A stretch of DNA of 64,000 nt from Cordilura impudica (taxonomy: Eukaryota > Arthropoda > Insecta > Diptera > Scathophagidae). Both the position numbers and the translations under genes were made by a program. The stretch is from assembly GCA_963682025.1 (NCBI GenBank), contig OY821519.1:167026479-167090478 (forward strand), read 5' to 3'. The notes beneath the pieces are model-generated. The model did no database searches and was not told the DNA's origin. It was given only the letters and a program-made list of their open reading frames with translations. Positions within the stretch are counted from its first letter, which is position 1, and each line of letters opens with the position of its first letter. Positions 53,801-63,960 of the stretch are shown here, in pieces.

Positions 53801-56405
53801 AATAACCGCACTCGGTGTACAACAACAGTTAGTGCAAATTCTAAAGGAAGGTGGCTTCACATTACGCAAATGGTGCGCTAATCATCCTAGATTGCTCCAC
53901 AATATACCACAAGACTACAAGGAAGTGGATTTAGACTTCGAAAGCACCAAGGTCGACTCGATAAAAACGTTAGGTCTTATCTGGCTACCGAAAAATGATA
54001 AGTTAGGAATCAAGGTAAACGTTGAGAACATCAAGAGAATTACCAAACGCACCGTCACTTCAGATCTTGCGAGAATTTTTGACCCATTAGGCCTCTTGTC
54101 ACCAGTTGCCGTCACTGCTAAGATATTCATCCAAGAATTGTGGGCCCTAAAACTCGATTGGGATCAAGCACTCCCTGAACACTTGTACACAAAATGGACG
54201 AACTTCCGCACAGAACTGGATGAACTAAAAACATTGCAGCTATCAAGACACATCTTTAATGGAAAAATCCCTGAATCCGTCCAACTACATATTTTTACTG
54301 ATGCATCAGAAAAGGCGTATGGAGCAGCGGCTTACATTCGATCCACGACAAAAAACAGTTCAACTATAACACAATTACTATGCGCAAAATCCCGGATTGC
54401 TCCACTCAAAATTCAAACAATACCTCGACTGGAGCTGTGCGCTGCGGCATTAGGAGCACAGTTAGCCGCCAGAATCATAGCAGACCTTCAACTAACATGC
54501 AAGCTTTGGTTTTGGACGGACTCAGAAATTGTATTATCCTGGATAAACTCACCAGCATCACTTAACACCTTTGTAGCAAATCGAGTGTCAAGCATCTTAC
54601 AAACAACACAAGCAAACCAATGGCGACATGTCGGCACAAAATTAAATCCCGCAGACATCTTATCACGAGGAATTGCACCCAGGCGCCTCAAAGACTGTTC
54701 TTTCTGGTTTTATGGCCCACTATTTCTACATGGCCAAGAATTAGCATGGCCCCCCACATATAATCCAACCCATGCCATTCCAACTGACCTAGAGAGAAAG
54801 GTAAAAATATCACTAATAGTGACGTCAACGGAACCAGAACTCATATACAAAATACATCACAGGAATTCATTCTGGCATCTCCAAAATATCGTTGGATACG
54901 TTCTACGCTTTATCAACCAAGCCAAATGCAAAAAGCCCTCAAGACAGAGTCTAAAATCATTAACAACAACTGAGTTAAACAACGCTCTAAAGTTAATCAT
55001 AAAACAAATGCAAGAGGCAGATTTCAAACAAGAAATTCAGCAGCTTACAAAATACAAAGAGTTACGCGGAACAAATAACCCAAGTAATCTATCACCGTTT
55101 TTAGACACAGGTGGTTTAATCCGCGTTGGAGGCCGACTCGAAGCATCACCACTTCAATACGACTCCAAGCATCAATTCCTGCTTCCATACAATGATCCAA
55201 TCGCAAAGCTAATCTTTGAAATGATTCACAAGGACAACAAACACTGTGGGTCACAAACGCTCCTGGGAATAGTCAGACAAAGATTTTGGCCTATCAAAGG
55301 AAAAATCATGTCTAGAGCCACAGTGCATCGATGCACGATATGCAGCAGAGCCAAACCAGCGTTATTTCACCAAATAATGGGCAACCTACCATCAACACGC
55401 GTCACACCAGCACGAGCCTTTATTAACACCGGAGTTGATTACTGTGGCCCGATCACTGTGCATTATAAACTTCGGGGAAAACGACCTCACAAGGCCTACA
55501 TTGCTGTATTTTGCTGCTTTGCTACAAAGGCAGTACACCTAGAACTTGTGAGCGACCTCACAACTGAAGGTTTTATAGGTGCACTCAAACGGTTCATATC
55601 CCGCCGTGGTCATTGCCAAAACTTATATTGCGACAATGCAACAAATTTCGTCGGCGCAAAAAATAAATTGCCAGAACTTTCCACAGTAATACACTCATCA
55701 GATGCACAGGCGACTATTCTGAATGCATGCAACAAAAAGGATATCCAATTCAATTTCATTCCACCAAGAGCACCACACTTTGGTGGTCTCTGGGAGGCAG
55801 CCGTGAAATCAGCAAAGTACCTATTGGTAAGAACATTGGGAAATGCGTCTCTAACATACGAAGAGCTTGAAACTATAGTTATAGAAATCGAGGCAATACT
55901 GAATTCCAGGCCGATTTCACCAATGTCGAACGACGCGAACGATATAGGCGCACTTACTCCGGGACATTTTCTGATAGGCGAACCACTAACAGCTCAAATT
56001 GATGCTCATGCTAAGACCACACACTTTAAGCTGGAGAAGCGATGGAAACTAGTTTCTCATCTCAAGCATGACTTTTGGAAAAGATGGTCACGAGACTACC
56101 TAAATGAATTACAATACCGAAACAAATGGCGAGAACAATCAAAAAATTTTAACCCAGGAGCAATCAAAGAAGATAACGTTCCAGTAATGAAATGGCCCTT
56201 GGGTCGCGTTATAAAAACATATAAAGGAACCGACGGGGCTGTAAGAGTAGCAGATGTTAAGACCGCTTCAAGCACCCTTAAACGAGCAGTTCAATATCTA
56301 GCCCCACTCCCTCAGATCAACGAAGAAACCGAAAAGGGACAACTACCTCTCCCACAATCCTCAGAATCCAACGATTCTCATGAACTATCAGCAGAAATTC
56401 AATAA
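50850..56405 (+). CDS. gag-pol: BEL/Pao Gag-Pol polyprotein, intact (1851 residues)
   Basis: Start ATG 50850: upstream codons lie in the LTR and primer site. Gag: N-terminal helical part, then LPKVTIPKFSGDYVKWRAF capsid, then zinc motifs CPLCKIDQHPLYRC, CINCLKSGHTVKYC and CTICKKRHNSLLH (about residues 424-490). Protease: LLDAGSQVNL with Asp567-Ala-Gly. RT: LRVVFDASAKTSSGHSLNDL, TTDVKKMYRQI, YGTRAAPYLATKCL and YVDD at 973-976. RNase H: FTDASEKAYGAAAYI, WTDSEIVLSWI, NPADILSRG. Integrase: HKDNKHCG...CTICSRAKP zinc site, then Asp1530, Asp1595, Glu1649, and a C-terminal KEDNVPVMKWPLG domain. The single stop TAA is at 56403-56405; env continues in the same frame. Nothing in it looks damaged. Confidence 0.95.
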   Translation: MATNTPMNQLAAAQLATGEGIQPIIRNFKKDSAIRKTCQYYEDRIKRLEAAWAEFEINDNKIRCLEKPALDHKYFTENYYDKISEISTTYREIFEAAMETPKDIGQKTTISDPKPPPRTNYVDDNSSANTILLNPLIRRQNAMMNSLKRLFTTDPAATNIQLKEKLWAQIQELHFSVWESSTDPLKEGYNMETYLNLEKLIIENFKLSSRSPEQGSDFQQTNVLPLPKVTIPKFSGDYVKWRAFSDLFTQLVDNQQVPKAQKMWYLKSILGGEAEKLISHLSATADNYATAWTLLEERYDNQRIIVSTIMQQLLDQPNAGPSAAAIKALHDTTQECLHELNNIGIDTTSWDPILFHTLVRKLDRGTLVLYERTIQNPKELQSFKDFLKFLETRFQSLEATNQKEKSSKICASATSANKTEITCPLCKIDQHPLYRCQRFQQLPPHGRLNFVRSQKQCINCLKSGHTVKYCKSGPCTICKKRHNSLLHMENYTQSLKQGSSSHKTPQMTPSATNTPNENFSKAPASIPEASSLTAASGHVSNSYVLLSTAIVKIKTDIMEVECRALLDAGSQVNLITERLAKRLNIAKQPSSMNIKGLGNSNTKTRHRVNVSLHSRINGFSTRLEALVLPQIVAPQPSQFVNTDDWSLPKNLTLADPAFNKPDKIDILLGAEHYLQLLAIGQIKLSPHLPTLQNTVLGWIVAGKIDNKPSTEAFSGICTEDEGLEASIARLWELDKIKSTTKPLSVAEKQCEEHFAQNTTRNNQNQFVVRIPFHQHPNILGDSHGIALNRFFALERRLQRNAELKAKYIQFMDEYESMGHMTKWEPKTKVSPSYYIPHHCILRPESSTTKLRVVFDASAKTSSGHSLNDLMFTGPTLQSDLFSILLRFRMPRFVFTTDVKKMYRQILVAPEDRQLQLIIWRRDPTNPINYFQLNTVTYGTRAAPYLATKCLEQLATENETRYPLASMFLKENFYVDDGLGSFDSIITALGVQQQLVQILKEGGFTLRKWCANHPRLLHNIPQDYKEVDLDFESTKVDSIKTLGLIWLPKNDKLGIKVNVENIKRITKRTVTSDLARIFDPLGLLSPVAVTAKIFIQELWALKLDWDQALPEHLYTKWTNFRTELDELKTLQLSRHIFNGKIPESVQLHIFTDASEKAYGAAAYIRSTTKNSSTITQLLCAKSRIAPLKIQTIPRLELCAAALGAQLAARIIADLQLTCKLWFWTDSEIVLSWINSPASLNTFVANRVSSILQTTQANQWRHVGTKLNPADILSRGIAPRRLKDCSFWFYGPLFLHGQELAWPPTYNPTHAIPTDLERKVKISLIVTSTEPELIYKIHHRNSFWHLQNIVGYVLRFINQAKCKKPSRQSLKSLTTTELNNALKLIIKQMQEADFKQEIQQLTKYKELRGTNNPSNLSPFLDTGGLIRVGGRLEASPLQYDSKHQFLLPYNDPIAKLIFEMIHKDNKHCGSQTLLGIVRQRFWPIKGKIMSRATVHRCTICSRAKPALFHQIMGNLPSTRVTPARAFINTGVDYCGPITVHYKLRGKRPHKAYIAVFCCFATKAVHLELVSDLTTEGFIGALKRFISRRGHCQNLYCDNATNFVGAKNKLPELSTVIHSSDAQATILNACNKKDIQFNFIPPRAPHFGGLWEAAVKSAKYLLVRTLGNASLTYEELETIVIEIEAILNSRPISPMSNDANDIGALTPGHFLIGEPLTAQIDAHAKTTHFKLEKRWKLVSHLKHDFWKRWSRDYLNELQYRNKWREQSKNFNPGAIKEDNVPVMKWPLGRVIKTYKGTDGAVRVADVKTASSTLKRAVQYLAPLPQINEETEKGQLPLPQSSESNDSHELSAEIQ

Positions 56406-58208
56406 TCAGAACAGTCATCGAATACAAATCCACCCGCTAAAAAACAGCGGACCTCGACCAGCTCAGTTACGACTACACTATTCACAATCCTACTAGTACT
56501 TCCGCTTGTGTCCACAGATAAAATCATAACGACACAATTTGACCCAAATATTGGCTTATACTTCGAAGGTATCACCAATACCCGAATATCACGATCAGAA
56601 TGGAACATAATTTCCTACTACAATCTAAACCCATATTGGAAAGAAATAGCCTACTTTATGAATGAATCAACGACATTAAACCACTTATGCGACCACCTCA
56701 TTCCAAGGACACCTTGCTTGAGCTTTCTCCAAACAATTGATCACAGCCTAACAGGACTAAAGGACAAAAATCTCTTGCTAAAGAACAGAAGTAAACGTGG
56801 CGCTATTAACGTTGTCGGCAATATTGCTAATTCACTATTCGGCGTCTTAGATTCCAATTACGCTGAACAAATGTCAAAAACCATTATTGCAGTAAACGAA
56901 AATGAAAACCATCTAAAACAACTCCTCATGAATCAAACATCAATTGTTGACGCAATTCTAAACGTGATCAAACAGGACGAAAGAAATATCAAACAAAGTT
57001 TCGACAGCATAGATAATCAATTAACGGAACTTAAATCCAAAATAAATGATGGGGGAAAAGAACAGTATCAAGCAAGTCTCTTCCGAATATTTATGTTACG
57101 ATCCGCTCAACTTACGTTAATATCAGCAAGGTTACACCGAATTCAGTCAGAAATTATAGCAGCATTAACCGAATCACACCATGGAAAAATCAATCCAACA
57201 CTTCTATCACCGTCCCAACTTGAAGCCGAGCTAGCGCAAGTAAGAAGTCATCTTCCAACATCTCTAGAACTACCAGTGGGAGGTGATAACATTCTACAAC
57301 TGTACAAAGTGATGAGCGTCAAGGGAGGTGTAACAAAAGATCACGTTATATTCCATATATCTATCCCATTAACTGACCCTGAACCATTCGAACTTCTGAA
57401 ACCGCACCCGATTCCAGTATTAATAAATGGTACAATGTTTGCTATAAAACCATGCGGCAATTTCCTGGCCATAAATGCTCATAGGGATCAATATTTCATC
57501 CTAACGGAAATCCAGCGGGCCACATGTGCAGTCACTAGCGAGAACGAAATCTTGTGTCAACACATACAATCAAATTTTAATGCAAACGCAGATAAATGCC
57601 TATGTGAACTTTCGCTTCTCAGCTATCATATCCATAAGAGATGCAACATTGTTCCTGTTGCAGACAATACATCACTTACACAGTTAGAACACAACAACCA
57701 GTGGTTATACACATTTCTGCAGCCTTCTCGAATAAGCGCCGTATGTGGACAAGAAAAATCACAGCTAGCCTTGAAAGGATCTGGCATCTTAAAAATATCA
57801 CCAGATTGTACTCTCAAGTTTGGATCAATAATCATCAAAGGTCATCAAACTGTCTCCACATCATTTCAGACATCATACACAGTAACGAGTAACATCAGTG
57901 ACATCACTTATCCAGATAAGAGGCAAGATGAAATAACTCACATCAAGATCTATGCTGACCAAATAAAGAACATCTCCGGAATACAGCACAATTTACCACA
58001 AATAATCAGCTCGAAGTTTCCATCACAACTCAAGGCCATACAATATCACCACGGAACCATTGCCTATATCGCTCTAGTTCTCGCTATTATCATCTGTATA
58101 AAGGTTGCCTGGCAAAGAAAACGTTGTACAAAAATCAAAATAAACCAACAGTCCCCACATCCAGCAGTGCGCCAGCACATTCCAGAATTTGACGGATCAA
58201 CAGTTTAA
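56406..58208 (+). CDS. env: BEL/Pao envelope-like fusion glycoprotein, in frame after Gag-Pol
   Basis: 600 open codons follow the Gag-Pol TAA in the same frame; there is no ATG before the signal sequence. Hydrophobic signal-like LFTILLVLPLV is at residues about 26-36. A furin-type site RSKR (128-131) is followed by GAINVVGNIANSLFGVLD, resembling the fusion-peptide region of errantivirus and baculovirus F proteins. A long helical ectodomain follows, with Cys-rich CLCELSLLSYHIHKRC. The membrane segment YIALVLAIIICIKVAW is at about 552-568, then a short basic tail. It would sit in the membrane and mediate fusion. How it is expressed is open: splicing, readthrough of the TAA, or the TAA is a lesion. 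Confidence 0.88.
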   Translation, partial: SEQSSNTNPPAKKQRTSTSSVTTTLFTILLVLPLVSTDKIITTQFDPNIGLYFEGITNTRISRSEWNIISYYNLNPYWKEIAYFMNESTTLNHLCDHLIPRTPCLSFLQTIDHSLTGLKDKNLLLKNRSKRGAINVVGNIANSLFGVLDSNYAEQMSKTIIAVNENENHLKQLLMNQTSIVDAILNVIKQDERNIKQSFDSIDNQLTELKSKINDGGKEQYQASLFRIFMLRSAQLTLISARLHRIQSEIIAALTESHHGKINPTLLSPSQLEAELAQVRSHLPTSLELPVGGDNILQLYKVMSVKGGVTKDHVIFHISIPLTDPEPFELLKPHPIPVLINGTMFAIKPCGNFLAINAHRDQYFILTEIQRATCAVTSENEILCQHIQSNFNANADKCLCELSLLSYHIHKRCNIVPVADNTSLTQLEHNNQWLYTFLQPSRISAVCGQEKSQLALKGSGILKISPDCTLKFGSIIIKGHQTVSTSFQTSYTVTSNISDITYPDKRQDEITHIKIYADQIKNISGIQHNLPQIISSKFPSQLKAIQYHHGTIAYIALVLAIIICIKVAWQRKRCTKIKINQQSPHPAVRQHIPEFDGSTV

Positions 58209-58259
58209 GTTGTGTCCCAATAATTTAGGGTTATCGAAATGAAAAAATTGTTGAGCATA

Positions 58260-58277
58260 ACTCAACGGCGGGGAGTA
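58260..58277 (+). other. Polypurine tract of BEL copy 1
   Basis: AACGGCGGGGAGTA lies directly before the TGTTCAATTC of the 3' LTR. Confidence 0.75.
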
Positions 58278-59107
58278 TGTTCAATTCTTCACAAAGAATT
58301 GCGTTTATTTGTACGTCAGTATGAATTTCGTTTATTTGTACGTCAGTACATTTGCTAAAGTAACAAACATACTTACATACATCTGAAACTGTGAAAATAA
58401 CCCTGAATTATTGGTTTCCATTACTACATAAGCTGGGTTAATAAGCTTGAAATACAGTCAGCAATTCTTTTGTTCATATGTACAAACATATTGACATACA
58501 TACAAAGTTATGATCACATTTAAACAATTGTCGCTGACTGCATTTCTGGGGTTTGTTAACTTTGTTGCTTATGCTAAATTGCATATTTTATTTATTTTAA
58601 TTTTATTTTATTCAAACAATTGTCGCTGACTGCATTTCTGGGGTTTGTTAACTTTGTTGCTTACACTAAATTGCATATTTTATTTATTTTAATTTTATTT
58701 ATTCAAACAATTATTGCTGACTGCATGTCTGGGGTTTGTCAACTTTGTTACTTATGCTAAGTCGCATATTTTATTTTACTTTTATTTTCTGTTATTTATG
58801 ATTTAATTAGTATATAAGCTTGAACCTTTTTATAAATAAAAGACAGATAACAAACCAACAGAACAAGTTTTTTCTTTCAAAACCATATAACCAAGTTCAA
58901 GTGCTTGTGTTATGATATAGAATTGTCTTGGTGTTGCTGTCTAGACAAGCCCCTAAACAATAATATTTTCCCTGTAACCAAGTTCAAGTGCTTGTGTTAT
59001 AATACAGAATTGTCTTGGTGATATTGCCTAGACAAACTCCTTAATATAACATTTTACCAGGTTGAACAAATTAGTACAACCCTATCCAAAAATCAAGGAT
59101 AAAAACA
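58278..59107 (+). repeat. 3' LTR of BEL copy 1
   Basis: 830 bp, same length as the 5' LTR. Seen differences: A/G in TCTGAAACTRTGAAA, A/C in GCTTGAAMCTTTT, G/C in AAAAGASAGATAAC and C/T in CAATAAYATTTTCC. Followed by the target duplication ccggt (59108-59112). Confidence 0.92.
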
Positions 59108-59112
59108 CCGGT

Positions 59113-59961
59113 AGTGTTCAGCTTTCTCGTACTTCGATGATTACACGAACTTAATTAGTTGATGAATTTTCAGCTTAATTTAATTATTTTTTTTTTTAGT
59201 CTGTAAAAAAAATTTGGTTTTAATTTGGTGTCTTTACTTTTGAAAAAAATTTATTTTGTTTATATTATAAATTATTTTTATTTTTCACTTATATAAAAAA
59301 ATTATTTTAGTGCTTAGTTAATAGTATTTTTTATTTTTGCTTTTAATTTGGAGTTCACTTTTTTTTATTATTTTTCCTTATTTTTCTCATTTTTTTATAA
59401 TAGTTAGTTTACTATTTTTTCACGTTTTCTACACAATATTTTTGTTGTTATTTATTAAATGTTTTTTAAAAGAAATTGTTTTTTACTTTGTTTTTGAAGT
59501 TTTTCTTTTTTAAGCTCTTAAAAATTTTTATCTATTTTTATTTTTCTATTTACTACGGTCACTGTTTTCAATTAAGTTTTTATATATTTTTTTCTTATCC
59601 TTTTTATTTATTTTGTTTTAAGTATTTATTTAATTTTCACTTTTCAAATTTTCTTTAATTAAAAATTTTACTGTCACTATTAATTTTAAATTTTTTATTC
59701 GAAAATATTTATTTCACTGTTAGAATTTTAGTTACTAATTTTTTTTTTATATTTTTAATGTTCATTTAGAAAGTTTTATTTTTGATATTATTTCTTATTT
59801 TGCAAAACTTATAATTACTTTATTATTCACTACGCGAATTTCACAACGCGTGCTTACCGAGCTGCGACTTCACGTACGCTCCCTTTTGTCCTTTTGAACT
59901 ACTAGGGCACTTGGTAAGGCTTGACTTTTTTCGAATGTAACGGAGGACCTTTATCCTGCAG
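59113..59961 (-). other. Untranslated leader of errantivirus B
   Basis: About 850 bp, strongly T-rich on the plus strand (A-rich in the RNA). No coding frame is supported. The long leader is usual for the group. Confidence 0.7.
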
Positions 59962-59979
59962 GTCCCTGCTCGGGTGCCA
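59962..59979 (-). other. Primer-binding site of errantivirus B
   Basis: Minus-strand TGGCACCCGAGCAGGGAC begins at the AATT end of the LTR, the placement usual in errantiviruses. The matching tRNA was not identified. Confidence 0.7.
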
Positions 59980-60530
59980 ATTAAATTTCTTGAAGGATTT
60001 TAGTTTTAAAAAATTAATTGTTGTGCGCTGATGGCGACACAACAACCGTCTTTATTGATAATTCTAAATCATAAGCAATGATATTCTTAAAACTATCCTA
60101 ATTTATAACAACAGGTTTGTTGATCACGCCATTCACGTATTTTGTTGTCATTCTGCCGCTCGTGCAATGCTGTTCAATGTTGTTGGTGTGAATTTATTAT
60201 CTTGCAGAATTTCTGTGTTTTGGTATTCGCGCCGGATGTTGACCATTGGCGCGTGCAATGGTATTATTGTAAAATGAGCTGCTTTATTCGTTGGCTTGTG
60301 CAATGCCGTTCAATATTGTTGGTGGGAAAATACTACCTTGCAGAATTACTGTATTTTGGTAATCGCGCCGAATGGCGCGTGCAATGGTATTGTTGTGAAA
60401 TAACAGTTTTGTTGGTTTTACAGAAGACGCAACGTCAGCTTGAGAACTAATTTTGGTATTTTTTATGTGTTTTGTTGTTGTCAGCGAAATATTTATTTTA
60501 AATGTATTCTAAATGTATTTTGTGTTAACT
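59979..60530 (-). repeat. 5' LTR of errantivirus B
   Basis: 552 bp; minus-strand start AGTTAACAC at 60530 and end TTTAATT. It contains two diverged blocks of about 125 bp (plus-strand TGCAATGCTGTTCAATGTTG and TGCAATGCCGTTCAATATTG). The adjoining bases at 60531-60534 are taca, a pyrimidine/purine alternating target. Confidence 0.85.
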
Positions 60531-60980
60531 TACAACATATCTTAAGAAAAACAACAAACACACTGAAAAATTTTATTTCTTCAAGAGTTTTTTTTTCAAA
60601 GTTTCATTCATAGCTCGTGAACCCTTGACCGATTTTGACGATTTTAAATAGCAACTCCTTTGGGATGTTAATAAACGATTTTATACAAAAACGAACGGTC
60701 TAGCTTAGATATTGACGGCGTGATCATGATTTCCACAGACAGACGGTCAGCGGCAAATCAACTTCTTGCTATAAGGATCAAGAAAATATACTTTTTTGGG
60801 GTCTCAGGAATTTATTTCGATGCGTTACAAACGGAATGACAAACCTATATATACCCTCTGCCACTGAGGTGTGGAAGGTATAATAAAAATTTGGTCTGAT
60901 TTAATAACAAATTTAGTAAATAAATATTAAAGTCTGAAAAGTGGCATTAAAATTGGTTATAATATAACTTAATAAGAAAC

Positions 60981-60988
<8 letters not shown>
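60531..60988. other. Unassigned interspersed-repeat-like DNA
   Basis: No gene. The stretch around 60720-60880 (CAGACAGACGGTCAGCGGC, ACAAACGGAATGACAAACCT, ATATATACCCTCTGCC) has the look of repeats scattered through fly intergenic DNA, known to me from other Diptera; the family was not identified. Confidence 0.4.

Positions 60989-61051
<63 letters not shown>
60989..61051. repeat. (AT)n microsatellite
   Basis: About 31 uninterrupted AT dinucleotides after an A run. Confidence 0.95.
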
Positions 61052-61053
<2 letters not shown>

Positions 61054-61959
61054 AAGAAAGAAACATATAAACTGGAATAAACGAATATTTACTCAAATAA
61101 ATTTAAAAAAGTGGGTATTGTGAATGAAAAATATGTTAGCTCTAAAAAACCTCAAAAGAATATATAAAATGTATTTAAGTTCAAAGTTAACCAGTTAAAG
61201 TTCTGTGATACTAGCATTAAGATCAATTTGTGATATCTGTGTACTGTGTTGTTATTATTTATTTATTTATTTATTTATATTTTCTGTGATAGATAAAAAA
61301 TTTGATTATGTGAAATATGATTTCAAAAATATTTTGAAATAAAAATTTAAATATGATAAATTTTTTCAATGAATTACTTATAGGTTTAATAAAACCATAT
61401 AATTCTATAAACGAAAAACTTTAACTATTAAAAAAGAATCTTTTCTAAATAAAGTATTCTTTATAAAACAAAAAATAACTAACTGGAAGATAGCATTGAA
61501 ATGTTCTAAGAGAAAATGCAATGTAACTACATTTAAAATATTTTATTCATTTATTTTTAACGTAAAAAGTATAATTTTATAAAATTTAAAATTTTTTTTA
61601 ATTAAGACAAAAAACTTAAGAAAAAAAATATATATTAAAACTTTAATACAAAAAAATGTTTGAAAATCGTTAATATTTGAAAAAAAGAAAATCAAAACTT
61701 TAAGAAAAACAAAAAATTCAATAAATGTTGTCCTCTCAAAAACTGTCAACGGAATAAAAAAAAGTTGCCACCTCTAAATTTAAAAACTATACTGAAAAAA
61801 AACTGCATTTGGTTGTTTTTGTATATATGTGAACAATAAAAAATATGTTTGTGTTAGTAAACAGCAATAAGTAAAGCTTTAGGTTTGTGGTTAAATTATT
61901 TCGCAATATTGTGAAATAAATTTAATATTTTTTTTATTTAATTTTTTTTTTATTAGAAT
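61052..61959. other. AT-rich DNA without recognised features
   Basis: About 0.9 kb of AT-rich sequence. Short open stretches are low-complexity Phe/Lys/Ile frames expected by chance. Nothing supported. Confidence 0.5.
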
Positions 61960-63830
61960 TATATAATACAATAAATGATATTACATAATACAATATTAAG
62001 AGCGACTACGAGCAACGGAGGCCTTCGACTCTGAGAATTATTATTTTTTTTAATTACATTAAATTTAATAATTTACAATTTTTAACAAAAAGGTAGATCT
62101 TGGAAATATTATGATGATTACTATTTTTAAGCAATTGAATATTGATATCCTCTCGTGGTAATATTTTTGGCAAAAGTCTAGGATATGATTGATTGATTGT
62201 GGTGTTTTGCAAATGTTGCATATGGGAACATCTTCTTCTTTCAATTAATACTGGTAAGTTGACATGGTGTGTCCGAGTCGCAATCTCGAATATAGTATCA
62301 TTTCTTTGCGTGAGCATGATGAGGGATACATAATTTTATCCCCTGTAGGGTTAATTGTTTTGTAGCGATGAATGTAACTTGACCACTCGTTTGTTTTTTT
62401 TTGAGACGAGGTGTTTGTTGATTAGCGAATTCAAATCTTTGGCTTCATGAGTCTGAAATGTTAGAAGTGGTGCAAAATGGGCGATATTTGCGACTTTGTC
62501 CGCTGCTTCGTTTCCAATAATGCCCACATGGCTTGGAATCCACATTAAACGAATTTTATTTGGAAATTTTATTAAAGTATTACGGATATTTACGACTATT
62601 TGATCCATATTATTGGGATTTAGAACTGCTGCGAGTGTAGATTTACAGGTAGGAGAATGTTTAATGGATCTAAATAGTTGTTGAAATATTTCAGGAGGAG
62701 TTAAGTTTTTTTTTTTGCTGTTTTTGGAGATCTAAGATAAACGAAGTTGAATTCAGTAGCCACCAGGGCTCGGATTTGTTGGTATTTAGAACTGGTTGAA
62801 GATTTGGCAAGAGATTTCTTGCATATTCTACACACCTGTGGAAAGGTGATTTTTTTTGCAGATTCGTTTAGCTTTCATTATATTTTTGACTGTCTTGTGC
62901 AGGTAGAAGTTGTTGGAAATAAATATTTTAGGAATAAGCTTAAGATCAATTGAAAATACACGCTCATCAATAGATGGAAACCCAGCTTCTGTGAGCATAT
63001 TTTTTGTATTTGTGGTTGGAAATGCTCCCAATGCATATCTTATTGCTGCGCGATATGGTGCATTTAATTGATTGATATGCTTTTTAGGGCAGTGGCCGTA
63101 TATTTGAAGACCATAATCGATTTTGGAGAGTATGAGAGCCTTTGTTATATTAAGGAGGGTATTAGTGTGTATTGCGCCTTTTTTAGAAGCTAAGAATTTG
63201 ATTATATTTAAACGTAGAGTAAGGTCTCTTCAAAGTTTCAGACAGTGTACTCTGAAATTGAATTTGTTTTCAAAGATGATTCCTAAAATATTCATTTCTG
63301 TAACGTGGTCAATAGCAAGATTGTCATAGATGAGCGTTGGTGGACTGCACATTTTTTTATTGCAAATGTGTAAAATTTTGCATTTGTCTAACGAAAGTGT
63401 TGCTCCAGAAATTTTAGACCATTCTTTTATATCACAAAGTAGGTTTGAAAAAGCTGTCTTTACTCTCGATGAGTCGTTGTTTTTTGAAAGAAATATAGCA
63501 TCATCGGCGTATAATGAATGCTTAATAATTTTATATTTTGCTGCAATGTTGCTGATCTCATTGAATGCAATTAAAAATAACACTACCGATAAAGGAGAAC
63601 CTTGTGGTATACCATTTTGTAGGGAAAACATGTGTGAATATGTATTATTAATGCGAACTTTGAATTTCCGGTTTGTAAAGAAAGATTTTACAATATTAAA
63701 GATTTTTTTTTACCCAACTTTCCAATTTTCTAGTTCTTGAAGAACCACGTGAACACCAACATGGTCGAATGCTCTTTCGAAATCTGTGGATAGAATAGAT
63801 ATGTGATTTTTATTGGAAAGTGCTTGTGAG
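61960..63830 (-). mobile_element. I-type LINE fragment with RNase H
   Basis: Minus-strand, 5'-truncated LINE carrying the RT core, an RNase H domain and a Cys-rich C-terminus, an order typical of the I clade. Both edges are approximate. The 3' end contains TAA-like repeats in minus orientation near 62040. Confidence 0.72.
62054..63830 (-). pseudogene. I-type LINE ORF2: reverse transcriptase and RNase H (broken)
   Basis: RT motifs: STDFERAFDHVGVH (about 63770), then NGIPQGSPLSVVLFLIAFNEIS and the YADD catalytic motif (63631-63230). A palm/thumb remnant lies at 63031-62828 (AGFPSIDERVFSID). RNase H: NKIRLMWIPSHVGIIGNEAADKVA (62608-62351). The C-terminal part (LPVLIERRRCSHMQHLQN) is at 62317-62054. 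At least three frameshifts separate these blocks. It would copy its RNA at a nicked target site; this copy is dead. Confidence 0.8.
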
Positions 63831-63831
63831 A

Positions 63832-63925
63832 AAAATGAAAAATGGAAAATGGAAAGTAAAAAATGGAAAATGAAAAATTTTAAATTAAAAATGGCGAATG
63901 GAAAATGAAAAATTAAAAATTAACA
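63832..63925. repeat. AATGGAAA-rich short tandem repeat
   Basis: Imperfect repeats of AAATGGAAAATG and related words adjoin the 5' truncation of the I-type LINE. Low complexity, noncoding. Confidence 0.75.
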
Positions 63926-63936
63926 AGTAAGAAAAT

Positions 63937-63960
63937 TATAGTCGGTCTAGACCGACTATA
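63937..63960. repeat. 24-bp perfect palindrome
   Basis: TATAGTCGGTCT is followed directly by its inverse complement AGACCGACTATA. It is followed by CGATACCCTATACC, a word common in fly interspersed repeats, so it is probably the edge of a further repeat running out of the window. Confidence 0.8.

Larger units (their letters stand above)
50003..59107 (+). mobile_element. BEL/Pao LTR retrotransposon with env, copy 1 (young, apparently complete)
   Basis: The element is 9105 bp with two 830-bp LTRs that differ at about four positions by eye. It is flanked by the 5-bp duplication ccggt (49998-50002 and 59108-59112). It has a primer-binding site two bases after the LTR, a Gag-Pol of 1851 codons without interruption, an env frame of 600 codons, and a polypurine tract. 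It is inserted in the leader of errantivirus B in the opposite orientation. It is the youngest and best-preserved element in the window. Confidence 0.93.
59108..60530 (-). mobile_element. Errantivirus copy B, 5' LTR and leader
   Basis: Minus-strand 5' end of copy B, split from its body by BEL copy 1. The LTR is at 59979-60530, the primer site at 59962-59979 and the leader at 59113-59961. Confidence 0.85.

Noticed and set aside
63330..63740. 136-codon plus-strand frame
   Set aside because: It is the shadow of the I-type RT on the other strand, which carries the YADD and PQGSPLS motifs.
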